This document shows, one piece after another, positions 10,875 through 21,539 of a stretch of DNA of 64,000 nt (position 1 is the first letter of the stretch; each line of letters starts with the position of its first letter). The DNA comes from Trichopria drosophilae. Taxonomy: Eukaryota > Arthropoda > Insecta > Hymenoptera > Diapriidae. The stretch is from contig CM059582.1 of NCBI GenBank assembly GCA_030407085.1, positions 139,758,501 to 139,822,500 on the forward strand. The letters run 5' to 3'. Both the position numbers and the translations under genes were made by a program. The notes beneath the pieces are model-generated. The model made no database searches. It saw only the letters and a list, made by a program, of their open reading frames with translations, and was not told where the DNA came from.

Positions 10875-11592
10875 GTGAAAGTATTGCTGAAAATAGTACC
10901 GGTGAAACTGTCTGGTCCAATTTCTCAAGTAAACTCGTTTGCTTTGCTTGATGACGAGTCAACCGTTACTCTCATAGACTCAGATATTGCGCGGAGAATA
11001 GGCGCTAGAGGTCTACGCGTTTCTATTACCTTGTCTAGTATAGCGCCGTTAAGGCCCCTAAGGCCATTCGCCATTAAGAATTAGTAGTGAAAGGGTTACA
11101 ATTCAAATATTGGGAAATGATGCGACCTATAATGTTTCCGGAGTACACACGGTAAAAAACCTGTCGCTTCCAATGCAGTCCATTACAGATGATTTGATCG
11201 ACCATTTACTAATCCGTTTTCCTTTAAAACCATACCAAAACGCAAGGCCGTCAATATTAATCGGCTTAGATCACGCGCACTTACTAGTCTCCACTGCATC
11301 CTTAAATCGGTCACGAGGATCACCGTTCGTTTCGCAGACACCACTGCGTCGGGTAATGTATGGAGGTGTCTCACAAATCGGCACCTTCAAAAATAATTCG
11401 TCGAAATATAATCACGCGACGTGGGACGCAAATAAATCGGTTATTCGAATCTCGAACTGTCAGGATGACGAGCTACATCGTCTTGTTTGGAATTTTTTCA
11501 GACCGAAAACACTGGTATACACGATTCGGAGCGAACGACCCCAAACGAACGCCGAGCGAAAGATATTTTGGAGAAAACAACTCGGAAGGTAG
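10875..11592 (+). pseudogene. Bel/Pao aspartic protease region (DUF1758-like), broken
   Basis: The catalytic block is at 10934-11000: ALLDDESTVTLID, where the family normally has L-D-x-G-S/A-T-V. The Gly after the catalytic Asp position is replaced by Glu, which should inactivate the enzyme. The frame is interrupted near 11084. A further frame (11110-11592) carries the protease C-terminal half with ILIGLDHAHLLV, matching the Bel motif for the second half of the domain, and then runs on towards the reverse transcriptase. Confidence 0.7.
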
Positions 11593-12759
11593 GAAACGCG
11601 TGGGAAACGGGCTTAATGTGGCGACATGACGATATTACATTTCCAAATAATAAATCCGGTGCTACAATATGTCTTAAACCCATCGAATCAAGACTCGATC
11701 GCGATCCCTATTACGCGAAGCTATATTATTCAGAAATGTCTCGCTTTATATCGCTCGGTTATGCAGAGAGGGTACAGGAGAATACGGATACAAACGGGCG
11801 CGTTCCATATTTGCCACATTTCGGAGTCACAAACCCGAATAAACCAGGCAAACTCCGAATTGTATTTGATGCCGCTGCCAGATTTGATGGAACCAGTCTG
11901 AATGATAAGCTTTTGTCGGGGGTAGACTTGTAACAATTCTTATTGGGCATTCTGATGCGATTCCGGTGCGACAAAATTGCGTTTAAGGGGTATGTAAAGG
12001 ACATGTTCCTTAACGTCAGACTAAGAATGGAAGACCAGGATGCACAACGATTTCTTTGGCGCGGAAATCCGTCAGAGGTCTCCTGACGAGTATAAAATGG
12101 TTACCCTTTTATTCGGTTTGAAGGCGTCTCCATGTAGCGCCTTATATGCGAAAAATAAAAACGTGGAAGCGTTATCAGCCATTAACTAGAACACGGCTGA
12201 TAAGATAAAAAAACAGATGTACATGGACGACTTGCTAGATAGCTGCGACAGTCTAAAGGACGCGGTAGCGACGATCACAAGTATCCGTAAAATTAACTTG
12301 AAAGGCGGTTTTAAAATGAATGATTGGGCATCCAACGATTCACGAGCGATAAAGGATATCCCGAATGGAGAAAAAAGTAAATCACAAATCAATTTACGAA
12401 TTTTCGGACAATCCGACAGGGAGGAGGTGCTAGGTCTTCGATGGGATACTAGAACGGACAAGTTTCTCTTCAATATAAGCGATAACTTAGTACCTCGGGA
12501 CATTTGAGAAAATAAACGCAACCCAACGAAACGGGAGATTTTACGAATAGCAATGTCCATTTTCGATACTTTCGGATTCTTAGCGCCGCTCATCGTAAAG
12601 TCAAAAATATTATTACAACGAATATGGTTAAGTAAGTTTACATGGGATGAAAGCATTAGAGAAGAAGAACAGGTTACTTGGGTAAAATGGATGACAGAAC
12701 TCCAACAAACTAGACTCATAGCGATACCCCGTTGCTATTCCCTATCGCGTGGAAATTAA
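11487..12759 (+). pseudogene. Bel/Pao reverse transcriptase, broken in several frames
   Basis: Ordered RT motifs are visible. An N-terminal palm segment KLRIVFDAAA is near 11851-11880. The [12 protein letters not shown] segment is at about 11989-12024, after a stop. The catalytic YMDDLLDS is at 12220-12243, and the LGLRWD motif that follows the palm in Bel elements is at about 12430-12447. A thumb-like block at 12553-12759 starts MSIFDTFGFLAP, the typical Bel sequence. Stops and frame changes occur near 11933, 12086-12216 and 12507. The function would be synthesis of element cDNA in the particle. Confidence 0.85.
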
Positions 12760-12771
12760 ACTACCCTAGAA

Positions 12772-13201
12772 CTTATTCGTATTCTGCGACGCTAGCACTC
12801 TAGCTTACGGGACGGTAGTATTTTGGGGCTTTGATACAAAATCTAGGGTAGATACTGCGTTTATTGCCGCGAAAACTCGTCTAGCGCTGCTGAAGCCCAA
12901 GACAGTTGCGCGACTTGAATTACAGGCCGCTCTGATCGCTTCTAGGTTAGCCAAGATTATTGCGGTCGAGCATGAGTTCCGAGTTTCGCGAAGAGTATTT
13001 TGGTTAGACCCTCGTACGGTACTTTGGTGGATCAAGGCAAATGATGCGCGGAGTTGTCAAACGTTTGTCGCGAACCGTTTGGTAGGGATTGACGAGTGGA
13101 CTGCGCCCGAGGAATGGAGGTGGGTGTCATCTGCCTCTAATGCTGCGGACGACGCAACCAGAGCTGTTTTCGTCAATAAGTCAATTCGCGATAGGTGGTA
13201 A
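12772..13201 (+). pseudogene. Bel/Pao RNase H segment
   Basis: An ATG-less open stretch of about 143 codons begins VFCDASTLAYG, the Bel RNase H first-Asp block. It continues with RLELQAALIASRLAK (the Glu motif) and VFWLDPRTVLWWI, where the usual TDS-type Asp motif has become LDP. It closes with NAADDATRA, the decayed form of the family's NPADLASR-type motif. The frame is intact to TAA at 13199-13201 but has no start of its own; in the family it is part of the polyprotein. Confidence 0.75.
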
Positions 13202-13230
13202 CGTGGTCCTGAATTTTTGCTCAAATCGGA

Positions 13231-13599
13231 ATGCGAATGGGCGACGGAAAAATCTCTAAAGAAATAAGAAGAACGTTTGTTGGTATGACAGTAAGGGTCG
13301 AACCACCCCCTTTGCCTGATACTTTGCCTGATCGCGGACAACCGGTAGAGATATTCTCCGATAATGGGACAAATTTTCGTGGTGCGGGCGCCGAACAGCG
13401 CGAAGGTACGTTATTAATGGACAAGGAAACGTTATTAAGATACGCGTCTAACGTTCGTACTAACTGGAACTTCATACCCCCGGCTTCTCCCCATATGGGG
13501 GGAGCATGGGAGCGACAAATAGGAACGGTGAAGTCATCCTTAAAGATTATTTTGAAGGAGCACGCACCCATTGACACATATTTCACCAGATCCGTGTGA
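13231..13599 (+). pseudogene. Bel/Pao integrase core, partial
   Basis: The segment holds the second Asp and the Glu of the DDE catalytic triad: EIFSDNGTNFRGA at about 13351-13389 and PHMGGAWERQIGTVKSSL at about 13489-13542. The zinc-binding HHCC region and the first Asp, expected upstream, are missing or unrecognisable between 13201 and 13300, so roughly 200 codons have been lost. Confidence 0.82.
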
Positions 13600-13909
13600 T
13601 GGACAGACACTTACGCCCAACCATTTTTTGTTTGGTACGTCGTCCAGTCATCTCACTTTACCAAGATACGATATCGTGAGAGGATGCTTAATGGAAGAAA
13701 AGTGGTTGCAGGACTGTGCTAATTTAAAGATCGGAGACATTGTATTGATAATGGATAATTTAGTACCACGTAACGTTTGGCGAAAGAAGATAACTGAAAG
13801 AGTTTTTCCGGGTAAAGACAATCGCGTACGTGTAGCCGAAGTTGGAACCTCGAACGGGATGTTGATAATACCCGTGGCGAAACTAATTTGGTTTGCCAAA
13901 GAAGACTAA
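13571..13909 (+). pseudogene. Bel/Pao integrase C-terminal tail (DUF5641-like)
   Basis: A frame offset from the core continues with TPNHFLFGT and a closing block VRVAEVGTSNGMLIIPVAKL, which corresponds to the conserved RVVEVxTxxGxxxRPVxKL tail of Bel/Pao polyproteins. The stop at 13907-13909 appears to be the original end of pol. The frame change relative to the core lies near 13570-13600. Confidence 0.8.
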
Positions 13910-14690
13910 GCAAAATCTGTTTTCTGAATATTCGATCGTAAAATGAAACCGATTTGGACCAGAGCGTTCTCAACCGATTGATTATGTTTTCCTACATGAG
14001 TGGTCTCATTTACGATATTTAGATCATGTTCATATTGTTTGCCAGCGAATCCGCGTACCGAATACTATTTATTGCATTATTTATGAATAAGGTTACACGT
14101 GCTCTATATATACATGTGAATTTTGCGGCATTAAAAGGGTTGCTCCGTTTTTCCGTTTTATTAAGTTTATTTTTTCTTTGTATTGCGATTATTTTTCCTA
14201 TTGTAGTGCGTTTATGCGTCATTTGAATATGTGACAAACTGAAAATATGCGTTATTTGATTATGTTGCGAATTGCGCTCCGTTTGCGTGTCACGGCGAGA
14301 TTCAATGGCGGAATTGTTAAAGTGCTTGCTTTCTGCGCTCCGAAAATTGTATTCCGGTTTCCGTTTGTGATACACATCGGTTATTTGTCAGCGTTGTAAG
14401 TTCAGCCATGATTTGTACTAAGTTTGAATATTGCATACTTGATTTAAAACTCAATACGACTTATGACATGTTTACCTCGATTTGCGCTTAGCGGTACATT
14501 TAATAAGCGTTACAGTTAATGCAGCCTCAATTTGTGAGAAAACGATTTATTTCGACATTAAAGAGAATTGTTATAGAAAATGGTGTAATTTCATATAAGT
14601 AGAACAACGCCATGCGACTGTATTCAACATTGTGTATACACTTCGAATAAATCGTTGATTCTCGAATTTGGTGTACAATATGCGATTATA
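13910..14690 (+). other. Non-coding 3' region of the Bel/Pao element
   Basis: About 780 bp between the pol stop and the polypurine tract. I see no coding motif and no envelope-like ORF, so this element is a gag-pol only type. Confidence 0.6.
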
Positions 14691-14706
14691 CGGGGGGGGG
14701 GGAGAA
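14691..14706 (+). promoter_or_regulatory. Polypurine tract of the Bel/Pao element
   Basis: A C followed by eleven G and AGAA immediately precedes the 3' LTR at 14707, the expected plus-strand primer. Confidence 0.88.
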
Positions 14707-15652
14707 TGTTGCGAGCAGAATCAACGTTTTGTAAACTACGGTACTCGGAGCAGGTTTTTCCCACTACGGTGGTTTTCCTTACTCCATTGCACACCCGAAT
14801 GGGGGTGCCTGTGAATTGGCCATGGGCCGTATAGGGCGGGAACCTATTAGTATGATTGTAAAGGTTCCAAATGACGGCGACATCCCGCAAATTATAGTAA
14901 TATATACGAATGAAATTGATTGTTTTCCGAGTGTCGAGTGTCGAGAAGAGAGCGAAAGGAAAATAAGACATCCCGGAGTAGGGAAACGCTACATGTTGTG
15001 AAAATGTGTCGCCAACTCACTTCCAGATGGATAGTAGCCTGTGGGTTCCGAGCACGTGGGATTGGAGTCTGTATCCAATTTGGCGGCTGTGCTGGCCCGC
15101 AGATGAACAAGAAGTTTGGGAGTTCGCAGTGCGGTTAAATTGTTAAAGAGAAGAAGGTTGTTGCCAACTCGTTTCCGAACGGATAGTAACCCTTTGGTTC
15201 CGAGCACGTGGAGTTGGAACGAGGCTCTAATCTGGCGGCTGTGCTGGCCTTGGGGCGAATAAGCAGTTCGAAAGTTCGCAGTGCAAGAAGGATAGAGTGA
15301 GAGAGAACGATAGCGAAGGCTTACAAGTGATTTTCCTTTGTTTTATCGCCCATGACGACGCGCGATACTCGAAAAGTGTTGTTGCCGAGTCGTGGGCCCT
15401 TCTCCCTCTCCGGTTGCCTGGGGCCTAGGGCTCGGGTCCGAGGCATGCGGCGCAAGAGGATGGGGGCCGCGACGCGGGCGCCGCGATACGCGCGTGGCGG
15501 AATAAGGGGAGAACGGTATTCTCGTTTCGTACGCCGTACAGGGGGGATCTCGCCGTCTCCGTCACAACGATTAAAAAATTTCGCAAATAAATTCATAGTT
15601 TGGTGATGCGAAGAACGTGTTTTATTTCCTTTCCGCCCTTTCATTGATAACA
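14707..15652 (+). repeat. 3' LTR of the Bel/Pao element
   Basis: This 946-bp copy starts TGTTGCGAGCAG and ends GATAACA. It carries the same internal duplication of about 152 bp as the 5' LTR. It is slightly longer than its partner because of small indels. ACATA follows at 15653-15657. Confidence 0.93.
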
Positions 15653-16110
15653 ACATATGACATTACGAGAAATGATTCAAATTCATAATACGGTTATTCG
15701 CACTTGTTTTTAATCATTTTCAATTTCTTTTCGCTCATAAATCTAGTATGCAGAATCTTTTGTAAATTAAAAAATGCATTTTCAAGATCGTTTCAACGTC
15801 ACATTTGAGAAAAGATTGCTTACATTTTCGTAGAACTTCAGGAGCTACAAAATTTCCATTTTCAAGCTATGCTTCAAACAGATCTTAGTTTTGTGTGATC
15901 TCGTAGGCAGCAATGTTGGACTTTTTATTTCTATGAAGGTGTTTCCGAAATTGTGGGCCAGCTGAATGCTTACAATGCATGTTGTCATAATAAATAAATG
16001 AATAAATTAATTTGTATGTTATTTTATTTAAAATTTGTACACTAATTTGAAATATATGAAATGAATATATGCTCTTATCTAAATAGTCTTCATTTATGAT
16101 AAACATCTCC
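15653..16110 (-). pseudogene. Unidentified coding-like remnant, probably transposon-derived
   Basis: On the minus strand, one frame from about 15990 down to 15690 reads as protein-like sequence with only a few stops. Recognisable pieces are HCKHSAGPQFRKHLHRNKK, NGNFVAPEVLRKCKQSF and MHFLIYKRFCILDL. The composition is typical of a transposase C-terminal region, but I do not recognise the family. The first part (15885-16106) is AT-rich and probably not coding. It may extend the flank into which the Bel element was inserted. Confidence 0.3.
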
Positions 16111-16536
16111 TTATCTTTTCTTAAACAGCTCTTTTTATTTAATTTAAAACTGCATCCAAAACAATTACATACATCAATTTTATCATCACCATTTCAAGGA
16201 TTGGAAATTCTTTTCTCTATTATATGATAAGCTAAAATAAGCTCACCTGCAGTTAACGATCGCCGATTAGGGGGTCCAGGTATAGCGCTCTACAATTTTT
16301 CATTTTATCAAATAAAATATTTGTGCCGGGTCTTAAAAGGATAGTCAGGAAGATTATGTTCAGAGCACCTGGTGAAAAGGATCACTGATGTCGAGGTCCA
16401 GGTCTTCCGCTCCATAGTTTTTTTATCTATTAGTTATAATACTTTGGTCGCACATGGAGGTAATTTCAAGGTCAAATAATCTACTCGGATTTGTATATCT
16501 ATTGGAGATACCTGTAAACAAGGGCACTACACGAGT
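16111..16536. other. AT-rich spacer, nothing recognised
   Basis: No ORF or motif that I can support. Two short similar phrases (GGTCCAGGT at about 16274 and 16400) hint at an old local duplication. Confidence 0.3.
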
Positions 16537-17165
16537 ATGTTACGAAATGGAAAGTCTACGATTCATGTAAACGGCAACATTATAACAAACAAAACACGTC
16601 AAAGAAATTCTAAAGATTTATACGTTCTTAATTTACACGAAGTTTACATTTTCAAAAATACGATATTACACATGGTTTTTTTTATCAACTATTGTATATT
16701 AGCAAAAATGAGTGAAATCCCCCAAAAAACACTTCTTGTAAAAAAACTCGCCATGTTCTTATTAGTAAAACATAATTACCACAAAAAATGCTATCAGAAT
16801 TAAACTATGTACAATTATAAGGCTATATTCTTATTCTACAAAAAGCAGTGAAATCATGTAATAAGACCAAGTTCTTTCTAATTAATAAAACTATCTATTA
16901 ATGCAATATACAATAATTTGAAAAGAAAATTTTGCGTACATTCAGAACACCACAACATTTTTCAAGAAACTTCTTTTAAATCAAGGTAATTCTAATCATT
17001 TGTTTAATGAATTTACCATTTAATAAAAAAATGTTATTAATGAATTTAATGAACTTTAAAAATCTATTCAATATCATCAATAATATACACATTGGCTCTT
17101 ATTCCAAGCATTCCACAACTGGCTTGTCAAAAACTTTGCTGCCCTTTTAGCCAAATTTTTCGGAG
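16537..17165 (+). pseudogene. 3' end of a LINE (non-LTR retrotransposon), plus-strand copy
   Basis: The 88-codon ORF 16537-16803 resembles the C-terminus of a LINE ORF2. It has a TRQRNSKDLYV block, corresponding to the conserved tyrosine/threonine-arginine stretch after the reverse transcriptase, and ends KKLAMFLLVKHNYHKKC. The stop at 16801-16803 is followed by a 3' UTR of about 360 bp that ends near CTTTTAGCCAA at 17145-17165. The same C-terminus and UTR occur inverted at 17812-18160. One insert of about 80 bp (around 16890-16980) is present only in this copy. Confidence 0.55.
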
Positions 17166-17811
17166 AATCTTGGTCCCCGAAGAATGGTCCCCATTTCGAA
17201 GTGTCATGCAATTTTCAGAATACATACATTAGTTTGTTAGTCAATACATTATTATACTATTTGCAATTTCTTATATTTCGTTACGCACATATTCCAGTTA
17301 ATTTATCATCACAGCATTTACATTCATTTGCACATCAAAATATTCATCTTTACAATATTTGGTAGGACAAACAATTTAGTATTATATAAATCTATTAGTA
17401 AACATAACTTATACAAAAAATGGGCTATTTATTATTGCATAATGAGACGAGGGGAAAATGCATAATAAATTAAGTAAAAACATTGGGTTTGGAGGCTGTA
17501 ATGGTACCACCCGACCGTCAACGGAGGGGCATATGTCGTAGCTTTGTAAGATGAACCATTCTTTGTTTATCATTCGAGGTATTGCTTGTCAATGCAATAC
17601 AATATCATAATTGCTGTTTTACTTCCTGTACATTTCTACAATTTCATCTATTTAGCATACATTTTTGGTGAATGGTAATATGGCGCTATCTAGAAACATG
17701 ATACCATATTGAAAATTGCAAGAACTTCATTTTCGGAAATAGTTTTATTACTTATCACCATAAACAGTTTACTAAATGACGGCGTTTTTTTCTTAACTCC
17801 CAAAACTTGGC
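17166..17811. other. Spacer between the two LINE copies
   Basis: No gene seen. AT-rich. A phrase with CCACCCGACCGTCAACGG at about 17505 is the only GC-rich spot. Short similarities between the two inner flanks suggest the inverted relationship may extend somewhat further with indels. Confidence 0.35.
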
Positions 17812-19200
17812 TAAAAAGGCAGCCAAGTTTTTGACAACCCAGTTGTGGAATGCTTGGAATAAGAGCCAATGTGTATATTATTGACGATATTGTATCGATT
17901 TTTAAAGTTCATTAAATTCATTAATAACATTTTTTTATTAAATGGTAATTTCATTAAACAAATGAATAGAATTACTTTGATTTAGTTTTATTCATTAGAA
18001 AGAATAAGTCTTATTACATGATTTAACTGCTTTTTGTAGAATAAGAATATAGGCTTATAATTGAACATAGTTTAATTCTGATAGCATTTTTTGTGGTAAT
18101 TATGTTTTACTAATAAGAATTTGGCGAGTTTTTTTACAAGAAGTGTTTTTTGTGGGACATACAGACTGGTATGTAGAAACAAGTTTACGGTTATTAAAAT
18201 AATCAAGAATCTGTTCATACATGATTACTTCGATTAACTTTGAAAAAATTGGTAGAGTACTAATTTGACGCAGATCCAAAAATTCAAAGAGGTTCTGGAA
18301 ATTCGGAAGAGTACGAATAATGGAGTGCTTCTAATCATTAAAAAATTGTTAGTTTCTACATTATGATTTACAACCAATGTAAAATTTCGGGAAGACAAAA
18401 TTTACAAACTCTCAAGAACATCTCACCAGACATTCCGTCGGCCCCGCAGATGAACAATTAGTAGTTTCTATTATTGATATCAGTTTTAACATTGAAATTT
18501 TATTTAACGAAAATGAGATTTTGTCACAAAGAATAATTCTGGATAGTAAAAAAATTTGGAGGAGTAGTTAACTTATCAGTATCACGTATGCCAGGCGGAA
18601 TCTTAGGCGAAACACTCCTTTTAAATTTAGGAAAATTAATTGTTTTCCAGAAATTTTTATTTGATAAATTACTAAGTTGCATTAAATGTGCTTTGCGCTC
18701 ACTCTTTATCATACTTGTGGTACAATTTCTAAATTGTATATAATATTGGATATCAGAGGGCAGTTTTAAATCGCCTGCAACTAATACCTGATCCACCATA
18801 GAAATGAATGTATTATAAGTATTTTGTAATGGTATTAGGAACTTTAAAGAAACATAAATTGGTCTATAACGAACACCGACTGCATATTTACTCCCATGGT
18901 GGTTAAAGATGATCCAGAGTTATTCAAGACCTTATGCATCGGATTCTTTGGAAAATCTTGATCATAACACGGATTTTTTAAAGAAAACACCAAGACCGCC
19001 GCCTCTCTAATGATTTCTGTCAGTTCTTAGACATTTATATCCATTAATTTATTAAGACGTCATCACCAATATTAGCATTTAGTCAATATTCGGATACACA
19101 TAAAATATCAAAGTTTTCAGAATGTAAGAGCTCTCTAAAAAAGTCGATATTTACTAGTTCATTCATTATAATTTATCATCGATGAAAAATGGCAATTCTC
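17812..19200 (-). pseudogene. Internally deleted LINE copy (endonuclease, start of RT, 3' end)
   Basis: Read on the minus strand from about 19200, the order begins with a decayed apurinic-type endonuclease: an AGGVLVFF-like block, then VLVAGDLKLPSDIQ near 18770, which matches the family GDFNLP motif. Next comes the linker with ERKAHLMQLSNLSNKNFWK at 18600-18700. The reverse transcriptase begins with GADGMSGEMF at about 18440, and YEQILDYFNNRKL with TYQS at about 18170-18225. The sequence then jumps straight to the ORF2 C-terminus (KKLAKFLLVKHNYHKKC, about 18060-18150) and the 3' UTR. Most of the RT, including the catalytic YxDD, is therefore deleted. Several stops are present. Confidence 0.6.
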
Positions 19201-20256
19201 TATCTTACCGAGCGAGTTGTATTAATATACATTAAGCATGATCGGTTTGAATGTTGGCTGTCTTTAATGCGATTGTGCATTTTTCACAATTATGAAAAAA
19301 ATGGCAATTCGAATATATATGAATTTCCTATATAAAATCAGATTGAGATAAAACGCCATAAAAAGAATCAGTATGCATTTTTTAATGCATATTGTTTCTT
19401 ACTATCCGATGGATGATAAATAGTTTATACTCATTTATTAATTATTATCGACCCTAACAAAGAGTAAAGTTTTCATTTATTAAATTTGGTGATGGTTACT
19501 CTACGAACACAAACATGTGTTGAAATATCGGCCAAATACCATCTCTCTTATTTTTTATTAAATATTTATCGTACTCGTGATAACAAGAAATTTTAAATAT
19601 ATTCATTGTATGAATGTACGGGAAGAAATTATTATTTATATATACACATATTAGGGTGGTTCACAATTGCGAAAGTACCGCAAAAAAATTCCCAACCAGG
19701 CCAAATCGAAAGAGAAAAAAAAGAAAACTTTTTGTCTTTCGACAAAAATCGATTGAATGACATTTAGAGGTCGCTCAAGCGGCATAAAGTTTTACATTTG
19801 ATTAATATGGGAAAAAGTTGACGTTTCCGTTTTAATTTTTTAAAGGCTACAAGGAGGCCTGGAAAAAATTTTTCTCCATTTGAAGCTCAAAGCTGAGGAA
19901 TTTCTGAGTAGACATGAATTTTTTGGAATATTTGTAACGATTATTTTTAGAGAAGTAGGTCGTTAAGACAGACTATGTTATCGGTCAATACAATTTATAT
20001 AGGATTTCTATCGATGAAGGGTCTATATAATTTAACAAAATAAATACTTTCGCAATTTCATTAAAACAAATGAGCATAAAATAAGATACATCGATTAAAA
20101 TACGTTAAAGCTACTAAAATTTGTTCAATAAATTATAAAAACAGTAAAGTGATACAAAAATCATTAAAACGGTAAAAAACATTCATTTAAAAATCTGTAA
20201 ATTCAGCAAATAATTATTTGCATCGTTATAATCGTTAAAAATATCCCAAAAAATTC
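19201..20256. other. AT-rich stretch, possible small TIR element at about 19655-20060
   Basis: No gene. At 19653 a TATTAGGGTGGTTCA phrase, common at ends of insect Tc1/mariner-type repeats, is followed by ATTGCGAAAGTA. The inverse of the latter, TACTTTCGCAAT, occurs at about 20046. I cannot define both ends. Confidence 0.3.
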
Positions 20257-20260
20257 ATAT

Positions 20261-20605
20261 GAGACGATCCACGTCAACCGGATCAGTGCTACGGCCAAAA
20301 TTTGAAGTAACCAAAAAAATCGACTAAGGGCTCATTTTAAAGCTTAAGGCATCTACTTTCGAATGCCGAAGGCGCCTTTGCAGAATTCAATATGGCAGCT
20401 CCAATATGGCGCCAGAAAACTGCGAATATCGGTGAAAAAAATTTAAAAACGTATCTAAAATAAAAAATTACTCCATATTTATAGTGCTACATATGTTTTT
20501 CGATGTATTTTGACGCACTAAACACGAATCCGGCGTTAGAATTTAGCTACTACCACTAATTTTTTTTCTAACCTCAAAAAACTGGAAAAAGGGAGTAAAA
20601 ATGTG
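20261..20605. repeat. Left terminal inverted repeat
   Basis: 345 bp matching 24280-24624 in inverted orientation with only scattered differences. It contains AATATGGCGCCAGAAAAC and ends inside with GGGAGTAAAAATGTG. The inverted match stops where the 31-bp minisatellite begins. Confidence 0.92.
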
Positions 20606-20616
20606 TCCCAACCAGC

Positions 20617-21527
20617 GAAGGTACGATCGAAAGATGACCCACCCACCAAAGACTAAATCGAAGGGTGACCTGGCCAGTAAAGGCAAGATCGAATGGTGAC
20701 CCGGCCAGCAAATGAAGAGACGAAGGGAGATCCGGCCAATTAAGGCAAGATCGAATGGTGAACCAGCCGGCAAAGGCAAGATCGAATGGTGAACCAGCCA
20801 GCAAAGGCAAGATCGAATGGTGAACCAGCCAATTAAGGCAAGATCGAAGGGTGATCCGGCCAATTAAGGCAAGATCGAATGGTGATCCGGCCAATTAAGG
20901 CAAGATCGAATGGTGAACCAGCCGGCAAAGGCAAGATCGAAGGGTGATCCGGCCAATTAAGGCAAGATCGAATGGTGAACCAGCCAGCAAAGGCAAGATC
21001 GAATGGTGAACCAGCCAGCAAAGGCAAGATCGAATGGTGAACCAGCCAGCAAAGGCAAGATCGAATGGTGATCCGGCCAATTAAGGCAAGATCGAATGGT
21101 GAACCAGCCGGCAAAGGCAAGATCGAATGGTGAACCAGCCAGCAAAGGCAAGATCGAATGGTGATCCGGCCAATTAAGGCAAGATCGAATGGTGAACCAG
21201 CCGGCAAAGGCAAGATCGAATGGTGAACCAGCCAGCAAAGGCAAGATCGAATGGTGATCCGGCCAATTAAGGCAAGATCGAATGGTGAACCAGCCAGCAA
21301 AGGCAAGATCGAATGGTGAACCAGCCGGCAAAGGCAAGATCGAATGGTGAACCAGCCAGCAAAGGCAAGATCGAATGGTGAACCAGCCAGTAAAGGCAAG
21401 ATCGATTGGTGAACCAGCCGGCAAAGGCAAGATCGAAGGGTGATCCGGCCAATTAAGGCAAGATCGAATGGTGATCCGGCCAATTAAGGCAAGATCGAAG
21501 GGTGATCCGGCCAATTAAGGCAAGATG
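20617..21527. repeat. 31-bp minisatellite, about 29 units
   Basis: Units read GGCAAGATCGAATGG plus either TGAACCAGCC(A/G)GCAAA or TGATCCGGCCAATTAA. The two unit types are interspersed in runs, suggesting higher-order duplication of blocks. Because 31 is not a multiple of 3, each frame shows a 31-residue periodic ORF; these are artefacts of the repeat and not genes. The array lies between the left inverted repeat and the 3' end of the transposase gene, 12 bp from its stop. Confidence 0.95.
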
Positions 21528-21539
21528 TAAAGTAAGTTA

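Larger units (their letters stand above)
7991..15652 (+). mobile_element. Complete but inactivated Bel/Pao LTR retrotransposon
   Basis: LTRs at 7991-8922 and 14707-15652 are flanked by a perfect 5-bp duplication ACATA (7986-7990 and 15653-15657). In order it holds a tRNA-Phe primer site, gag, paired zinc knuckles, protease, reverse transcriptase, RNase H, integrase with its C-terminal DUF5641-type tail, a non-coding 3' region and a polypurine tract. This is the standard Bel/Pao order. Coding segments sit in shifting frames with several stops, so it cannot make the proteins. The first 150 bp of the two LTRs differ at about 9% by eye, indicating an old insertion. Confidence 0.93.

Noticed and set aside
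16717..18160. A large MITE or foldback element suggested by the inverted arms
   Set aside because: Both arms contain the same LINE ORF2 C-terminus and 3' UTR, so two LINE copies in opposite orientation explain the pattern better.
20543..21514. Long periodic minus-strand ORFs of 100-216 codons with a 31-residue repeat
   Set aside because: They arise because a 31-bp repeat without stops reads through in every frame; the same peptide appears in three frames, so it is not a gene.
20617..21527. CRISPR-like look of a regular 31-bp array
   Set aside because: Units are contiguous with no unique spacers, and the context is a eukaryotic DNA transposon.
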